64,000 nucleotides of DNA from Coraliomargarita sp965656715 (GCA_965656715.1 CBFHLR010000001.1:124001-188000), one strand, 5' to 3'; positions 53,770-62,388 are shown, counted from the first letter of the stretch. Numbers and translations are program-made. The notes: generated by a model from the letters alone, not told the origin.

Positions 53770-56700
53770 TTAATTTCGGCGACGCTTTTCCCAAGGCTTG
53801 CGGTCGTCGATCGGCTTGACTGGCACCGCTTCAATACGCAGGCCGATGAGTGCCGGGTGCTTGCGCAGGGCTTTGTAATTCGAACCGTTGATGGCGATCT
53901 TGAGCGCCTTGGAGGAGTCGATCTCGACGACTTGGTTGTCGACTAGGAAGCTGACAGCGACCTCGGAGGTGTGTGCGTTTTCGATGCTGCCGCTCTTGTT
54001 GACTTTGTATTCCTCGTCGATGGTGTCGCGCAGTAGTTCGAGAAATTTGGCAGACTGTGTATTCGGGTGCAGGATGAAGTTGATGCGCTCGATAATACGC
54101 GGAATGGATTTCTCCAGATCATAGACCTCATGTGCGGTCAGACTCATCTCGCCCTCGCGGCGGTTGGTCTGTCCGTGAATCAGTGCGAGTTTACCATTCT
54201 CCAGTGCAGCGCCGCTCTTTTCAAACGGATCGGGGAACATGATGAGCTCATAACTCTGTGTCCGGGTGGCGAGATTGAAGACGGCCATCTGACGGCTGTC
54301 TCGACGGGTGTATTTGATCTGCAGGTTACTGATGATGCCCCCGAGGCGATAGGTGGTGCGGTCGTCGAAGTTGGCCTTCAAGTCGTCCATATCCTTGAAG
54401 CTATCGATCGCGCTATCGAGCCCCGCATAGGCGTCCATCGGGTGACCGGAAATATAGAAGCCGAGCAAGTCTTTCTCGTATTGGAGCTTTTCAGCCATTG
54501 GCATCTTGTCGATCTTTGGTGCGGCCTTCTTGCTCTTGTTGTCTTCGTCGGCCACGCCCGCATCATCGCCCATCATATCAAAGAGAGAACCTTGTCCGGC
54601 TTCTTTGTCTTTGCGGCGCTCGTTTGCTTCGGCGAGCTCAGAGTCCAAGTCGTGCAACAAGTGTGCGCGATCTTGGCCGAGCGAGTCGAAGCCTCCGGTC
54701 TTGATCAGCGCTTCGATGACACGTCGGTTCACGGCTTTGTCGGCGTTGCGCACGATGAAGTCAGTAAAGTCCTCGTAGGGGCCTTCGTTTTCACGCTCTT
54801 CGATGATGACTTCTGCAGCGCCTTCGCCCACACCCTTGATCGCTGCCATGCCGAAGCGAATACTGCCGCTTTCGCCGTCGATGATCGGTGTGAAATTACC
54901 ACCGGATGCATTCACGTCCGGGCTGAGCACCGGCACGTTCATTGCGTTACACTCCTCAAGGAAGTTGGAAAGCTTATCGGCATTACCTTGTTCGGAAGTG
55001 AGCACCGCCGCCATGAACTCGACGGGGTAGTTCGCTTTCAAGAAGGCCGTGCGATAACTGAGCATCGCATAGGCAGCCGAGTGTGATTTATTGAAGCCGT
55101 ATTGCGCGAACTTCTCCAGCAAGGCGAAGATCGATTCGGCGGTCTTGCGGTCGATGTTGTTGGTCTTCTTCGCGCCGTCGATGAACACCTGCTTCTGCGC
55201 GTCCATGACCTCTTTAATTTTCTTACCCATCGCGCGGCGAAGAATGTCCGCGCCGCCAAGTGTGTAGCCGGCAATGATCTGTGCCGACTGCATCACCTGC
55301 TCCTGATACACTAGAACGCCGTAAGTCTCCTGCACTAGATCCTTTAGCAGTGGGTGGGGGATCTGCACCGTCGACGGATCTTTTTTACCTTCGATGAATT
55401 GCGGAATGAACTGCATCGGGCCCGGTCGGTAGAGCGCGATCAAGGCGATAATTTCTTCGAACGAGCTCAGACCGATCTGGCGGCAGAGCTGCTGCATACC
55501 ACCGGATTCCAACTGGAAGACGGCGACGGTGCGTCCACTGTTTAGAAGGTCAAAAGTCGGTTGGTCGTTGAGTGAAACTTTCTCGATGTCAAAGTTCGGT
55601 ATGTTCCGCGTTCGTTGCACATTGGTCTGTGCATCGTCGATCACGGTCAAGGTTTTGAGCCCCAAAAAGTCCATCTTGAGCAGGCCGAGATCTTCGGAAG
55701 GACCCTTCGGATACTGCGTGGTCAGGTCGCCTTCCTGTAGAGTGACCGGAATTAAATTCGTAATGTCTTGGTCGGCAATAATCACACCACAGGCGTGTTT
55801 ACCGGTGTTGCGCACCATGCCCTCGATCACGCGGCCTTGCTCGATGATCTTCTGCGCGATCGGGTTGACTTTAAGTTCCTGCTGCAGCTCGGGCGACTTC
55901 TTAACCGAGTCATCCAACGAGATGTTGAGCTCATCGGGAATCATCTTGGCGAGCTTGTTGGCTTCGGAGAACTCGATGTCGTTCACGCGTGCCAAGTCGC
56001 GGACCACCATCTTCGCACCGAAGGTTCCGAAGGTGATGATGTTAGCCACGCGGTCTTCGCCATATTTGTCGCGCACGTAGTTCACCACCTTGTCGCGGCG
56101 ACGCATGCAGAAGTCCACGTCGAAATCGGGCGGTGACACACGTTCCAAGTTGAGCATACGCTCAAAGAGTAGGCCGAAACTGAGCGGATCGATATCAGTA
56201 ATCTTCAGCACGTAGGCGACCAGACAACCCGCACCGGAACCACGACCAGGGCCTACTGGGATGCCTTGCTCACGTGCCCAGTTAATGAAGTCCCAAACGA
56301 TGAGGAAATAGTCAACGAAGCCCGTGCCCGCGATGATCGCGAGTTCGTATTCGAGTTGCTCGCAGTAGCGCTTGTCCTCGTCGGAAGCGTTGTCCCAGTC
56401 CGCTCTACAGGCATCGTAATTGGTGCCGTAGCGTTCGGTGAGGCCCTCCTTACACAGCTCGAAGAGATAGAGTCCGTTCGATTTGTGCTTCGCGCGTGTT
56501 TCGTCGTCGAGGCTGATCGGTTCGTGGCCGTCACGGACGAGGATCTCGTTTTTCTTCTCCTCGTAGATGTCGAGCACACGGTCGAAGTTGTCGTTGTCAC
56601 TGCCACCGTTGCCGATCTCGATGGGCTTCTCATAAACCGGGTAGTGGTCGACGCCGAAGGGGAGCTTGACCTCGCACATCTCAGCGATGGCCGAGGTATT

Positions 56701-57507
56701 AGTGATGGCCTCTGGCACCTCCTTGAACGCGAGGTCCATTTCCTCGCGAGACTTCAGGTAGAACTGCTGCGCGTCGTAGCGCATGCGCTTCTCATCCGCC
56801 ACCTTGGCGCCCGTCTGAATGCAGAGCATGGAGTCGTGCGGCTGCCAGTCGTTGTTCTCGACGTAGTGCACGTCGTTGGTGGCCACGACCTTGAGATCGA
56901 ACTCAGTGGCAATCTTCAGCAGGTCGGGGATGATCCGGCGCTGTTCCTCGATGCCGTGGTCCATCAGCTCGATAATGAAGTATTCCTTACCGAAGATATC
57001 GATGAACTTCGCGGCCGCGTCGCGGGCCTTGTCGTATTCACCCGCCAACAGATATTGAGGAATGACTGCGGCAAGACAGCCGGAGAAGCCGATTAGGCCC
57101 TCGCTGTATTTGGACAGCGTTTCAAGGTCGGTGCGCGGGTTGCGATAGAAGCCTTGAGTGTGTGCGATCGAAACGATCTTACACAGATTCTGGTAGCCCT
57201 GGAAGTTACGCGCGAGCAGACCCATATGGCGGGACTTTTGCTTGGCTCGTAGCTCATTGACTTCGGCAAGCTTCTCTTCGTAAACGAGATAAATTTCACA
57301 GCCGAGCAGGGGCTTGATACCGTGTTTTTCCGCCTGTTTGAAAAAGCTGGTCAGACCATATAGCACCCCGTGGTCGGTAATCGAGAGGGCCTTCATGCCT
57401 AGCTCTGCGGCCCGAGAACAAAGGCGGTCTACCCGCGAACAACCATCCAGCAAGCTGTGGTCAGTATGGACGTGGAGGTGAACAAATTCGCGGTCTTTCT
57501 CTGGCAT
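53770..57507 (-). CDS. dnaE: DNA polymerase III alpha subunit
   Basis: The replicative polymerase subunit, 1245 residues. It has an N-terminal PHP domain (FVHLHVHTDHSLLDG, ALSITDHGVLYGL, IELMDHGIEEQR). The polymerase core follows, with VGPGRGSGAGCLVAY and the catalytic Asp pair in SPPDFDVDF near residue 461. The helix-hairpin and OB-fold region reads RLGGIISNLQIKYTRRD, and the tail ends PWEKRRRN. It is about 80 residues longer than E. coli DnaE, mostly from an insert around residues 285-350 (EKPIEIGNGGSDNDN). It is DnaE-type, with no 3' exonuclease domain. The gene upstream on the same strand is the RAYT transposase, with a REP element between. Confidence 0.97.
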   Translation of the reverse strand: MPEKDREFVHLHVHTDHSLLDGCSRVDRLCSRAAELGMKALSITDHGVLYGLTSFFKQAEKHGIKPLLGCEIYLVYEEKLAEVNELRAKQKSRHMGLLARNFQGYQNLCKIVSIAHTQGFYRNPRTDLETLSKYSEGLIGFSGCLAAVIPQYLLAGEYDKARDAAAKFIDIFGKEYFIIELMDHGIEEQRRIIPDLLKIATEFDLKVVATNDVHYVENNDWQPHDSMLCIQTGAKVADEKRMRYDAQQFYLKSREEMDLAFKEVPEAITNTSAIAEMCEVKLPFGVDHYPVYEKPIEIGNGGSDNDNFDRVLDIYEEKKNEILVRDGHEPISLDDETRAKHKSNGLYLFELCKEGLTERYGTNYDACRADWDNASDEDKRYCEQLEYELAIIAGTGFVDYFLIVWDFINWAREQGIPVGPGRGSGAGCLVAYVLKITDIDPLSFGLLFERMLNLERVSPPDFDVDFCMRRRDKVVNYVRDKYGEDRVANIITFGTFGAKMVVRDLARVNDIEFSEANKLAKMIPDELNISLDDSVKKSPELQQELKVNPIAQKIIEQGRVIEGMVRNTGKHACGVIIADQDITNLIPVTLQEGDLTTQYPKGPSEDLGLLKMDFLGLKTLTVIDDAQTNVQRTRNIPNFDIEKVSLNDQPTFDLLNSGRTVAVFQLESGGMQQLCRQIGLSSFEEIIALIALYRPGPMQFIPQFIEGKKDPSTVQIPHPLLKDLVQETYGVLVYQEQVMQSAQIIAGYTLGGADILRRAMGKKIKEVMDAQKQVFIDGAKKTNNIDRKTAESIFALLEKFAQYGFNKSHSAAYAMLSYRTAFLKANYPVEFMAAVLTSEQGNADKLSNFLEECNAMNVPVLSPDVNASGGNFTPIIDGESGSIRFGMAAIKGVGEGAAEVIIEERENEGPYEDFTDFIVRNADKAVNRRVIEALIKTGGFDSLGQDRAHLLHDLDSELAEANERRKDKEAGQGSLFDMMGDDAGVADEDNKSKKAAPKIDKMPMAEKLQYEKDLLGFYISGHPMDAYAGLDSAIDSFKDMDDLKANFDDRTTYRLGGIISNLQIKYTRRDSRQMAVFNLATRTQSYELIMFPDPFEKSGAALENGKLALIHGQTNRREGEMSLTAHEVYDLEKSIPRIIERINFILHPNTQSAKFLELLRDTIDEEYKVNKSGSIENAHTSEVAVSFLVDNQVVEIDSSKALKIAINGSNYKALRKHPALIGLRIEAVPVKPIDDRKPWEKRRRN

Positions 57508-57589
57508 TACCGATCAGACTGGTGCGACGGTGCGACGATGCAAGGAGAAGCTATTCACAGAGTGAAATTACTCTGCAGTATCCGCCGAA

Positions 57590-57666
57590 CGTGGCGTCCT
57601 CGCTTGCGAGCGCCCTCTGTCAGAGGGGCCTTGGCTCTGGGGGCGTCCGCAAGCGGACACGCCACG
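57590..57666. repeat. REP element A, downstream of the RAYT gene
   Basis: The left half is GTGGCGTCCTCGCTTGCGAG plus CGCC; the right half is GGCGTCCGCAAGCGGAC plus ACGCCAC. The left hairpin stem is CTCGC/GCGAG and the right one GTCCGC/GCGGAC, both with TT or AA tips. The element shares 53 of about 75 positions with REP B on the other side of the transposase, in the same orientation. It ends 20 bp from the transposase stop. Confidence 0.9.
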
Positions 57667-57686
57667 ATCAGAGCTTCCGAACGGAG

Positions 57687-58271
57687 TTACTTATTCCGCT
57701 GGTTTTCAAAATCCTGCTGAATTAAATCTTTGATAGAGCTGTCTTTCGCTTGGTTGCCCAGCCATTCAGCTGGAGGCTGAGAGCCTTCGACGAGGTGCTC
57801 CACGAATTCAGGGCGATAGTCTTTGTTGAGTATCCAGCCTGACCAGATCTGGTTTACTGGACAGAGATGCTTACGGTAAGGGTTGAGATAAATATAGCGT
57901 GCAAATGGTTCAAGTAGGGCATCATTTCTCAAGCGGTGGTCGTAGAAGTTTGATTGCCAATCTAAGTCGATGGTTTTGAGAGCGGTGCGCGTCAGCGATT
58001 TGAATTTTCCCTGTGTTTGCGAGAGTGTAAGTTTCGTGCCTAAGGTAAACAGGCAGTGCACGTGGTCTGGCATGATGGTTGCACAGTGCAATACGATGAC
58101 CTTGGATTTGTGTAGCTTACGAAAGGCCTCAGTAATGCCCTTTTCTATTACCGGTGAGTTTAGCCCAGATTTGCGCTCCCGTGTGCTAATTGTAATGAAA
58201 TAGCGAGCATGGGGTATCGATACGCGACCTTTACGAAGTTGGTCGGTTCCGATGTGGTTCTGCTTGGGCAT
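57687..58271 (-). CDS. REP-associated tyrosine transposase (RAYT, IS200-like Y1 family)
   Basis: A 194-residue protein of the IS200/TnpA_REP (Y1) superfamily. It shows ISTRERKSGL, the HUH metal motif as MPDHVHCLF near residue 70, FKSLTRTALKTI, and a Tyr-bearing helix RLRNDALLEPFARYIYLNPYRKHL near residue 125. The Tyr of YIYLNP is the likely nucleophile. RAYTs bind REP hairpins and are thought to have spread them. They are usually single-copy and fixed, unlike insertion sequences, and no terminal repeats or target duplication are seen. The ATG at 58271 is preferred over a reading into REP B (58364). REP A and REP B flank the gene at 20 bp on each side, a typical arrangement. Confidence 0.9.
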   Translation of the reverse strand: MPKQNHIGTDQLRKGRVSIPHARYFITISTRERKSGLNSPVIEKGITEAFRKLHKSKVIVLHCATIMPDHVHCLFTLGTKLTLSQTQGKFKSLTRTALKTIDLDWQSNFYDHRLRNDALLEPFARYIYLNPYRKHLCPVNQIWSGWILNKDYRPEFVEHLVEGSQPPAEWLGNQAKDSSIKDLIQQDFENQRNK

Positions 58272-58290
58272 TTGCGAGTTGCTGGCTATT

Positions 58291-58365
58291 GTGGCGTGCT
58301 CGTTTGCGAGCGCCCTTTGTGGCAAGACCTTGGCTCTGGCGGCGTCCGCAAGCGGACACGCCACG
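58291..58365. repeat. REP element B, upstream of the RAYT gene
   Basis: GTGGCGTGCTCGTTTGCGAG plus CGCC forms the left half, and GGCGTCCGCAAGCGGAC plus ACGCCAC the right half. It has the same orientation as REP A. It fills the 98-bp gap between the transposase start and the end of the SDR gene. Confidence 0.9.
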
Positions 58366-58369
58366 TTTG

Positions 58370-59131
58370 CTATAAAGACCTAATGATGCCGCCTTCGACG
58401 CGCAGGGAACTGCCGTTGACTGCACCGTTTTTCGCCAGAAAGACTGCCGCATCGGCGACTTCTTCGACGGTGCCGAAGCGCTGGATGAGGGAAGTCGGCT
58501 CGTGCTCTTGGAAATAGCCCTTGAGCACTTCTTCGACCGGGCGGCCTTCTTCGGCGGCTAGACCGTCGAAATAGCTGGCGACGCCCTCGGTCCATGTAGG
58601 GCCTGGGAGCAGGCTGTTGACGCGAACGCCGGTGCCCTTGGTGACTTCCGCGAGGCCACGCGCGATGGCGAGCACCGCGGTCTTGGTCATCGAATAGTGG
58701 ATCATCTGTGGCAAAGGCTTAAACGCGGCCTCGCTGGAGACGTTGACGATCGCGCCTTTGTTGCGCTCCAGCATGCCGGGCATGAGTGCGCGGCAGAGTC
58801 GCACGGTGCTGAGCACGTTGGTCTGGTAATAATCAATCCAGGTCTCGTCCGTGATTTCAAAGAAGTCCTCAACGCTGAAAATGCCCGCGTTGTTGATCAA
58901 AATGTCGATGTCACCGATGGCAGTCAGCTGCTTCAACACGGCGTCCGTGCCTTCGGCGGTGCTGAGCTCGCCCCAAACCGAGTGCTGTGCGCCAGCCGTG
59001 GCTTGCGCCTGCTTGGCGCCGTCTTCAGAGCGGCTGTGGACAATGACGGTAGCACCCTCGTTAATGAAGGCTTGAGCGATTCCCAGTCCAATACCTTTGG
59101 CTGAGCCGGAGATGAATACGGTGGATTGCAT
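58370..59131 (-). CDS. Short-chain dehydrogenase/reductase
   Basis: A 253-residue SDR-family oxidoreductase. The Rossmann motif is SGSAKGIGLGIA near residue 9, NNAG is near residue 84, the catalytic Ser is in VSSEAAFKPLP, and Tyr-x3-Lys is YSMTK near residue 153. LPGPTWTEGVASYFDG and the family C-terminus SSLRVEGGIIRSL follow. The substrate is unknown. It begins 5 bp after the cobB stop, so the two are probably co-transcribed. It ends at REP B. Confidence 0.87.
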   Translation of the reverse strand: MQSTVFISGSAKGIGLGIAQAFINEGATVIVHSRSEDGAKQAQATAGAQHSVWGELSTAEGTDAVLKQLTAIGDIDILINNAGIFSVEDFFEITDETWIDYYQTNVLSTVRLCRALMPGMLERNKGAIVNVSSEAAFKPLPQMIHYSMTKTAVLAIARGLAEVTKGTGVRVNSLLPGPTWTEGVASYFDGLAAEEGRPVEEVLKGYFQEHEPTSLIQRFGTVEEVADAAVFLAKNGAVNGSSLRVEGGIIRSL

Positions 59132-59135
59132 CCGC

Positions 59136-60455
59136 TTATCCTAAGAACAAATTCTGAAATATCGAGGCGGCCTCGCGGAAATTCAGATGGATGTAGGAGG
59201 CGTGTAGGTTGGGAGCCCGATAGCCTTCCATGCGGCGCTTGCCGGATGCGGCCTTTTCTATTTCCCAGAGGTTGGCGAGTGCTTCTTCGCGGTCCCAGCG
59301 GCTGTAATGGAACTCGTGGCCTTTGAAAGTCCCGAACTCGTGGTGGACATGCGAGTAGCCAAAGTGCTGTAATTGCTTGGTAAACTCGACATTGCCCGGA
59401 ACGATGCCACACATGGGAAAAGTTTCGGTTTCGGTCTGGATGGCTTCGCTGAGGAGCATCAAGCCGCCGCACTCAGCATAGATCGGGAGGCCCTCGCTGT
59501 GGCGGGTGCGGATGTCGCGGAGCAGGCTGGTGTTGGTCGCAAGTTGCTCGGCGTAGACTTCGGGAAAGCCGCCGCCTAGAATCAGACCGTTGATGTTTGC
59601 AGGGAGTGTGGCGTCGGTGAGTGGAGAGAAAGGAATGAGTTCGAAGCCCAGTTCCGCAAGGAGTTCAAGTGAGTCGCGATAGTAGAAGTGGAAGGCCTCG
59701 TCGCGGGCGATGGCTAGGCGGCGGGGAGTAGGGCGGGATCGCGAATCTCCTGATTCGCACTTTTCAGAGGGGCAAGTCGGGAGACTTGCGATCCCGGGAA
59801 CCTCTTGAATGAGCGCATCGAGATCGAGCTGTGCCTCCGCGATTTCGGCGAGGGCTGGGCGGCTGGGCAGCTGGAATTCAATGCCCGGGCGTAAGCCGAG
59901 GTGGCGCTCCGGCCAGTTGAGTTGTTCGTCCATATGGATCGCGCCAAAGACAGTGATGCCTTCGCTCTCGTAGGCGGTGCGCAAATACTGTTCGTGGCCG
60001 TCTGAGCGTATCTTGTTGAAGATCACGCCTGCGACAGTCGCTGGTTTAGCTTCGGCGATGAATCCTTTGGCCGCGGCATAACTGGAGCGGTTGGCACGAC
60101 TGGCATCGATCACGAGCACGACGGGCCAATCGAGCATGCGGGCTAGTTCGACGGTGCTACCAGTGTCGGAGTCAGGTTTCACACCCTCGAACAGACCATC
60201 CATGCCCTCCAGAACCCCAATCCTCGATGACTGATTTGCCAAGCGGACGATCTCGTCCTTTAGCATCATAAAGAGGTCGAGATTGTAAGGCTCTTCAGTG
60301 CTGTAAGTTCGATGGAATCCCGGGTCGATATAGTCCGGGCCCGTCTTGAAGGGCTGATGTGCAATGCCCCGTTCACTGAGTCCAGCCAAGAGGATGCTGG
60401 TGACTGCGGTTTTACCGGAGCTACCATTGAAGGCGGAAATGACGAGACCACTCAT
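59136..60455 (-). CDS. Cobyrinate a,c-diamide synthase (CbiA/CobB family)
   Basis: This enzyme amidates carboxylates a and c of cobyrinate using glutamine and ATP, in cobalamin synthesis. The 439-residue protein shows Walker A-like GSSGKTAVTSILLAGL near residue 10, GPDYIDPGFH, VLEGMDGLFEGV, and DASRANRSSYAAAKGF. The C-terminal GATase_3 domain has the nucleophile Cys in YAECGGLMLL near residue 330, and a final His region (GYSHVHHEFGTFKGHEFHYSRW). The linker near residues 220-245 (GIASLPTCPSEKCESGDSRS) is encoded by a REP-like palindrome (next entry). The ATG at 60455 is preferred; an extension to 60521 would run into another palindrome. Confidence 0.93.
   Translation of the reverse strand: MSGLVISAFNGSSGKTAVTSILLAGLSERGIAHQPFKTGPDYIDPGFHRTYSTEEPYNLDLFMMLKDEIVRLANQSSRIGVLEGMDGLFEGVKPDSDTGSTVELARMLDWPVVLVIDASRANRSSYAAAKGFIAEAKPATVAGVIFNKIRSDGHEQYLRTAYESEGITVFGAIHMDEQLNWPERHLGLRPGIEFQLPSRPALAEIAEAQLDLDALIQEVPGIASLPTCPSEKCESGDSRSRPTPRRLAIARDEAFHFYYRDSLELLAELGFELIPFSPLTDATLPANINGLILGGGFPEVYAEQLATNTSLLRDIRTRHSEGLPIYAECGGLMLLSEAIQTETETFPMCGIVPGNVEFTKQLQHFGYSHVHHEFGTFKGHEFHYSRWDREEALANLWEIEKAASGKRRMEGYRAPNLHASYIHLNFREAASIFQNLFLG
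59735..59795. repeat. REP-like palindrome inside the cobB-type gene
   Basis: The 61-bp element is bounded by GGGATCGC and GCGATCCC. Its inner hairpins are GCGAATC-TCCT-GATTCGC and GCAAGTC-GGGA-GACTTGC, the same two-hairpin design as the intergenic elements. The cobB reading frame passes through it without interruption. It encodes the linker between the ATP-binding and glutaminase domains. Confidence 0.8.
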
Positions 60456-60469
60456 TTGGGTGCGTTTAG

Positions 60470-60553
60470 GTAGCGCGGCTGCGTCTCGCAGCGCATAGGT
60501 TTGTCTGCCCTGTATAGACATTCTAATGCGGTGCCAGAGGCACCTGCGCTACC
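60470..60553. repeat. REP-like element upstream of the cobB-type gene
   Basis: The outer ends are GGTAGCGC and GCGCTACC. The left hairpin is GCTGCG-TCT-CGCAGC. The right part contains GGTGCC-AGA-GGCACC. It lies in the 119-bp gap between the btuF-like stop and the cobB-type start, where it may affect expression of both. Confidence 0.75.
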
Positions 60554-60574
60554 TTTATTGGCGGAAACCATATT

Positions 60575-61306
60575 CTAAGCATGCGCTAGTTTTGTTATAA
60601 ATTCGGCGAGATATCTGAGTCCATTGGCGGTTTTGGAGCCGTGCCAGCAAACTTGCTCGCCGTCGATGAGCTGAGCTTCGTATCCGAATTGTTGATACTC
60701 TTTCAGGTGCGTCTCTTTGAAGGGGTAGGGTTCGGTGCTGAGTAATGCGAGATCGGCTTTGCCTTCAAAGGAATCCGTCATGAGTGGGTAGCGTTCCTCG
60801 CTGAAGTCCGCGGCGAGATTGAAACCACCGGCTGCTTTCAGCATGGCTGCAATATAGGTGCCGTTGTTTGCGACGCGCTGGCGCGGGTGATGCCAGATGA
60901 AATACAAGTAGCTGAAGGGATGCGCAACAGACTGCAGTTCAGCGAGTGCTGCATCAATGTCGGCGGCGATAGACTCTGCTGTTTCATTGGCCTCGAATAC
61001 CTCGCCGAGATCGAGGACGAACTGCTTCGATTCTTCGATGGTGACGGGTGTGTGCACGACTGTTTCGCAAATGTCCTCGGCGATGCTGCGCTGGGTGTGG
61101 TCGTTTTCTTCCAGATTGAAAAGGATATGAGTGGGTGCGAGCGATTCAATGGCATCCCAATCGGGATCTTTCGTGCCGCCTACTGCGGGGATGTTGCCGG
61201 TTGGATTCTCGCAGTAGCGTGTGCGGCCGACAATCGATTCGCCGAGTCCCAGATCAAATAGTGTCAGGGTGGTGGATGGACAGAGTGATACGATTCGATA
61301 GCTCAT
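60575..61306 (-). CDS. BtuF-like cobalamin/metal-chelate binding protein
   Basis: A 243-residue protein of the helical-backbone metal-receptor family that includes BtuF. The family start RIVSLCPSTTLTLFDLGLGESIVGRTRYC is followed by VGGTKDPDWDAIESLAPTHIL and YFIWHHPRQRVANNGTYI. No signal peptide precedes the start, which makes it a cytoplasmic variant or one exported by an unseen route. The neighbouring cobyrinate synthase supports a cobalamin link, but I see no BtuC or BtuD genes here. An in-frame upstream start with a signal sequence is not present. Confidence 0.8.
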   Translation of the reverse strand: MSYRIVSLCPSTTLTLFDLGLGESIVGRTRYCENPTGNIPAVGGTKDPDWDAIESLAPTHILFNLEENDHTQRSIAEDICETVVHTPVTIEESKQFVLDLGEVFEANETAESIAADIDAALAELQSVAHPFSYLYFIWHHPRQRVANNGTYIAAMLKAAGGFNLAADFSEERYPLMTDSFEGKADLALLSTEPYPFKETHLKEYQQFGYEAQLIDGEQVCWHGSKTANGLRYLAEFITKLAHA

Positions 61307-61336
61307 GGTTGTTTAGGGAAAAAGTCTTTGGATGTT

Positions 61337-61406
61337 GTAGCGTGTCCGCTTGCGGACGCTAACAGAGCCAGTTGCTTCACTGGCGCTCGCAAGCGAGCAC
61401 GCCACG
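61337..61406. repeat. REP element C, inverted relative to A and B
   Basis: GTAGCGTGTCCGCTTGCGGAC plus GCT (left) and GCGCTCGCAAGCGAGC plus ACGCCAC (right). The two hairpins (GTCCGC-TT-GCGGAC and GCTCGC-AA-GCGAGC) are those of REP A and B in swapped order, so this copy lies in reverse orientation. It fills the gap between the btuF-like start and the lipase stop. Confidence 0.88.
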
Positions 61407-61461
61407 AAAGCTGGCATCGAATCTGTTCGGTTTGTTCCATATATGCCCCCCTGATTTTGCA

Positions 61462-62388
61462 CTATGGTTGAAGTGCCCATTCAATGATTCGATAGGTCGG
61501 AGCGAACTCGAGGATCTCGTTGTGCTCGCCGCGAATGGCAACGCGATAGCCGAAGTGGGGGCTGTTGTGTGTCACGACGCCGAATTGTTCGTCCACACAG
61601 GACATCCATTCAGAGAAGGGAATTGCCGAGGAGAATTCGATGAAGCCGATGCCCCCGGAGTCGGTCATGGATCCGGCCTTCGGAAGCGTGGGTGTTTCAT
61701 CGGCATCGATATCGATGGCGCCAATCACGCCCCAGTCTTTATAGCCTTGTTCGATCTTGTTTAACCAGTTGGCATTGAGTTGCACGATGAAGTCGCTGCC
61801 TTTGCGAAGGTCCTTGAGTTGACCCACGATCGAGACAGAGGTTTTGACGCCTTCGTGTGGCGCTGCGACCGTGACGATCTTGTGGACTGAATTCCAGCAG
61901 TCGTCGTCGAGCGACATATATGCGCGTGCGACGAGGCCACCCATACTGTGGCTAATCAAAACCACCTTGTCGCTGCCACTAATGTTTTGAACAACGGTGA
62001 TAATCTCACGTAGGCGTTCGGCGTAAGTGGTCAGGTTGCCTTGGAAGGCTTCTTTGACAGGGGTGTCATGGTAGTAGGAGACGTTCCAGATCCAATTGGT
62101 ATCGGTGGGTGGGATACCATTGTAGTTGTTGAACAACTCACCGTCGTCATTGAAGCGCATGCTAAAGTGTGTGCCGCCCGAAATGTTGGTCACGGTCGTG
62201 TCCCAGTTGCGGAAGCCGCCGGCGATGCCATGCACAAACACGACCGGGTAGTCGACGGTGTGTTCGTCTGCGAAGACCTGCTGCCAATATTCGGTGGAGC
62301 TGACGTCAGGATTCGACTGATCGGCTATCGCTTGAGCGCTAAGCATCAGCAAGAGTATTATGGAAGCGATGGATCTGAAGTAAGTCAT
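61462..62388 (-). CDS. Secreted triacylglycerol lipase/alpha-beta hydrolase
   Basis: A 308-residue secreted hydrolase. It has a signal peptide (IASIILLLMLSAQAIA), the oxyanion-hole segment FVHGIAGGFRNW near residue 50, and the nucleophile elbow SHSMGGLVARAY near residue 146. AAPHEGVK follows. A C-terminal GEHNEILEFAPTYRIIEW carries the likely catalytic His. It resembles bacterial lipases of the GHSMGG class, and there is a possible disulfide pair. It is not clearly co-transcribed with its neighbours. Substrate choice cannot be read from sequence. Confidence 0.83.
   Translation of the reverse strand: MTYFRSIASIILLLMLSAQAIADQSNPDVSSTEYWQQVFADEHTVDYPVVFVHGIAGGFRNWDTTVTNISGGTHFSMRFNDDGELFNNYNGIPPTDTNWIWNVSYYHDTPVKEAFQGNLTTYAERLREIITVVQNISGSDKVVLISHSMGGLVARAYMSLDDDCWNSVHKIVTVAAPHEGVKTSVSIVGQLKDLRKGSDFIVQLNANWLNKIEQGYKDWGVIGAIDIDADETPTLPKAGSMTDSGGIGFIEFSSAIPFSEWMSCVDEQFGVVTHNSPHFGYRVAIRGEHNEILEFAPTYRIIEWALQP

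Noticed and set aside
54067..55086. 339-residue open frame antisense to dnaE
   Set aside because: Shadow of dnaE codon use; no family features, and the opposite strand encodes conserved DnaE.
57687..58271. Active IS200/IS605 insertion sequence
   Set aside because: The flanking hairpins are REP elements in direct orientation and recur elsewhere; no tnpB and no IS-type end pair are seen. A RAYT fits better.
60456..60574. Cobalamin riboswitch between the btuF-like and cobB-type genes
   Set aside because: The structure is a two-hairpin palindrome without a recognisable B12 box, and the gap is too short for a typical cobalamin aptamer.
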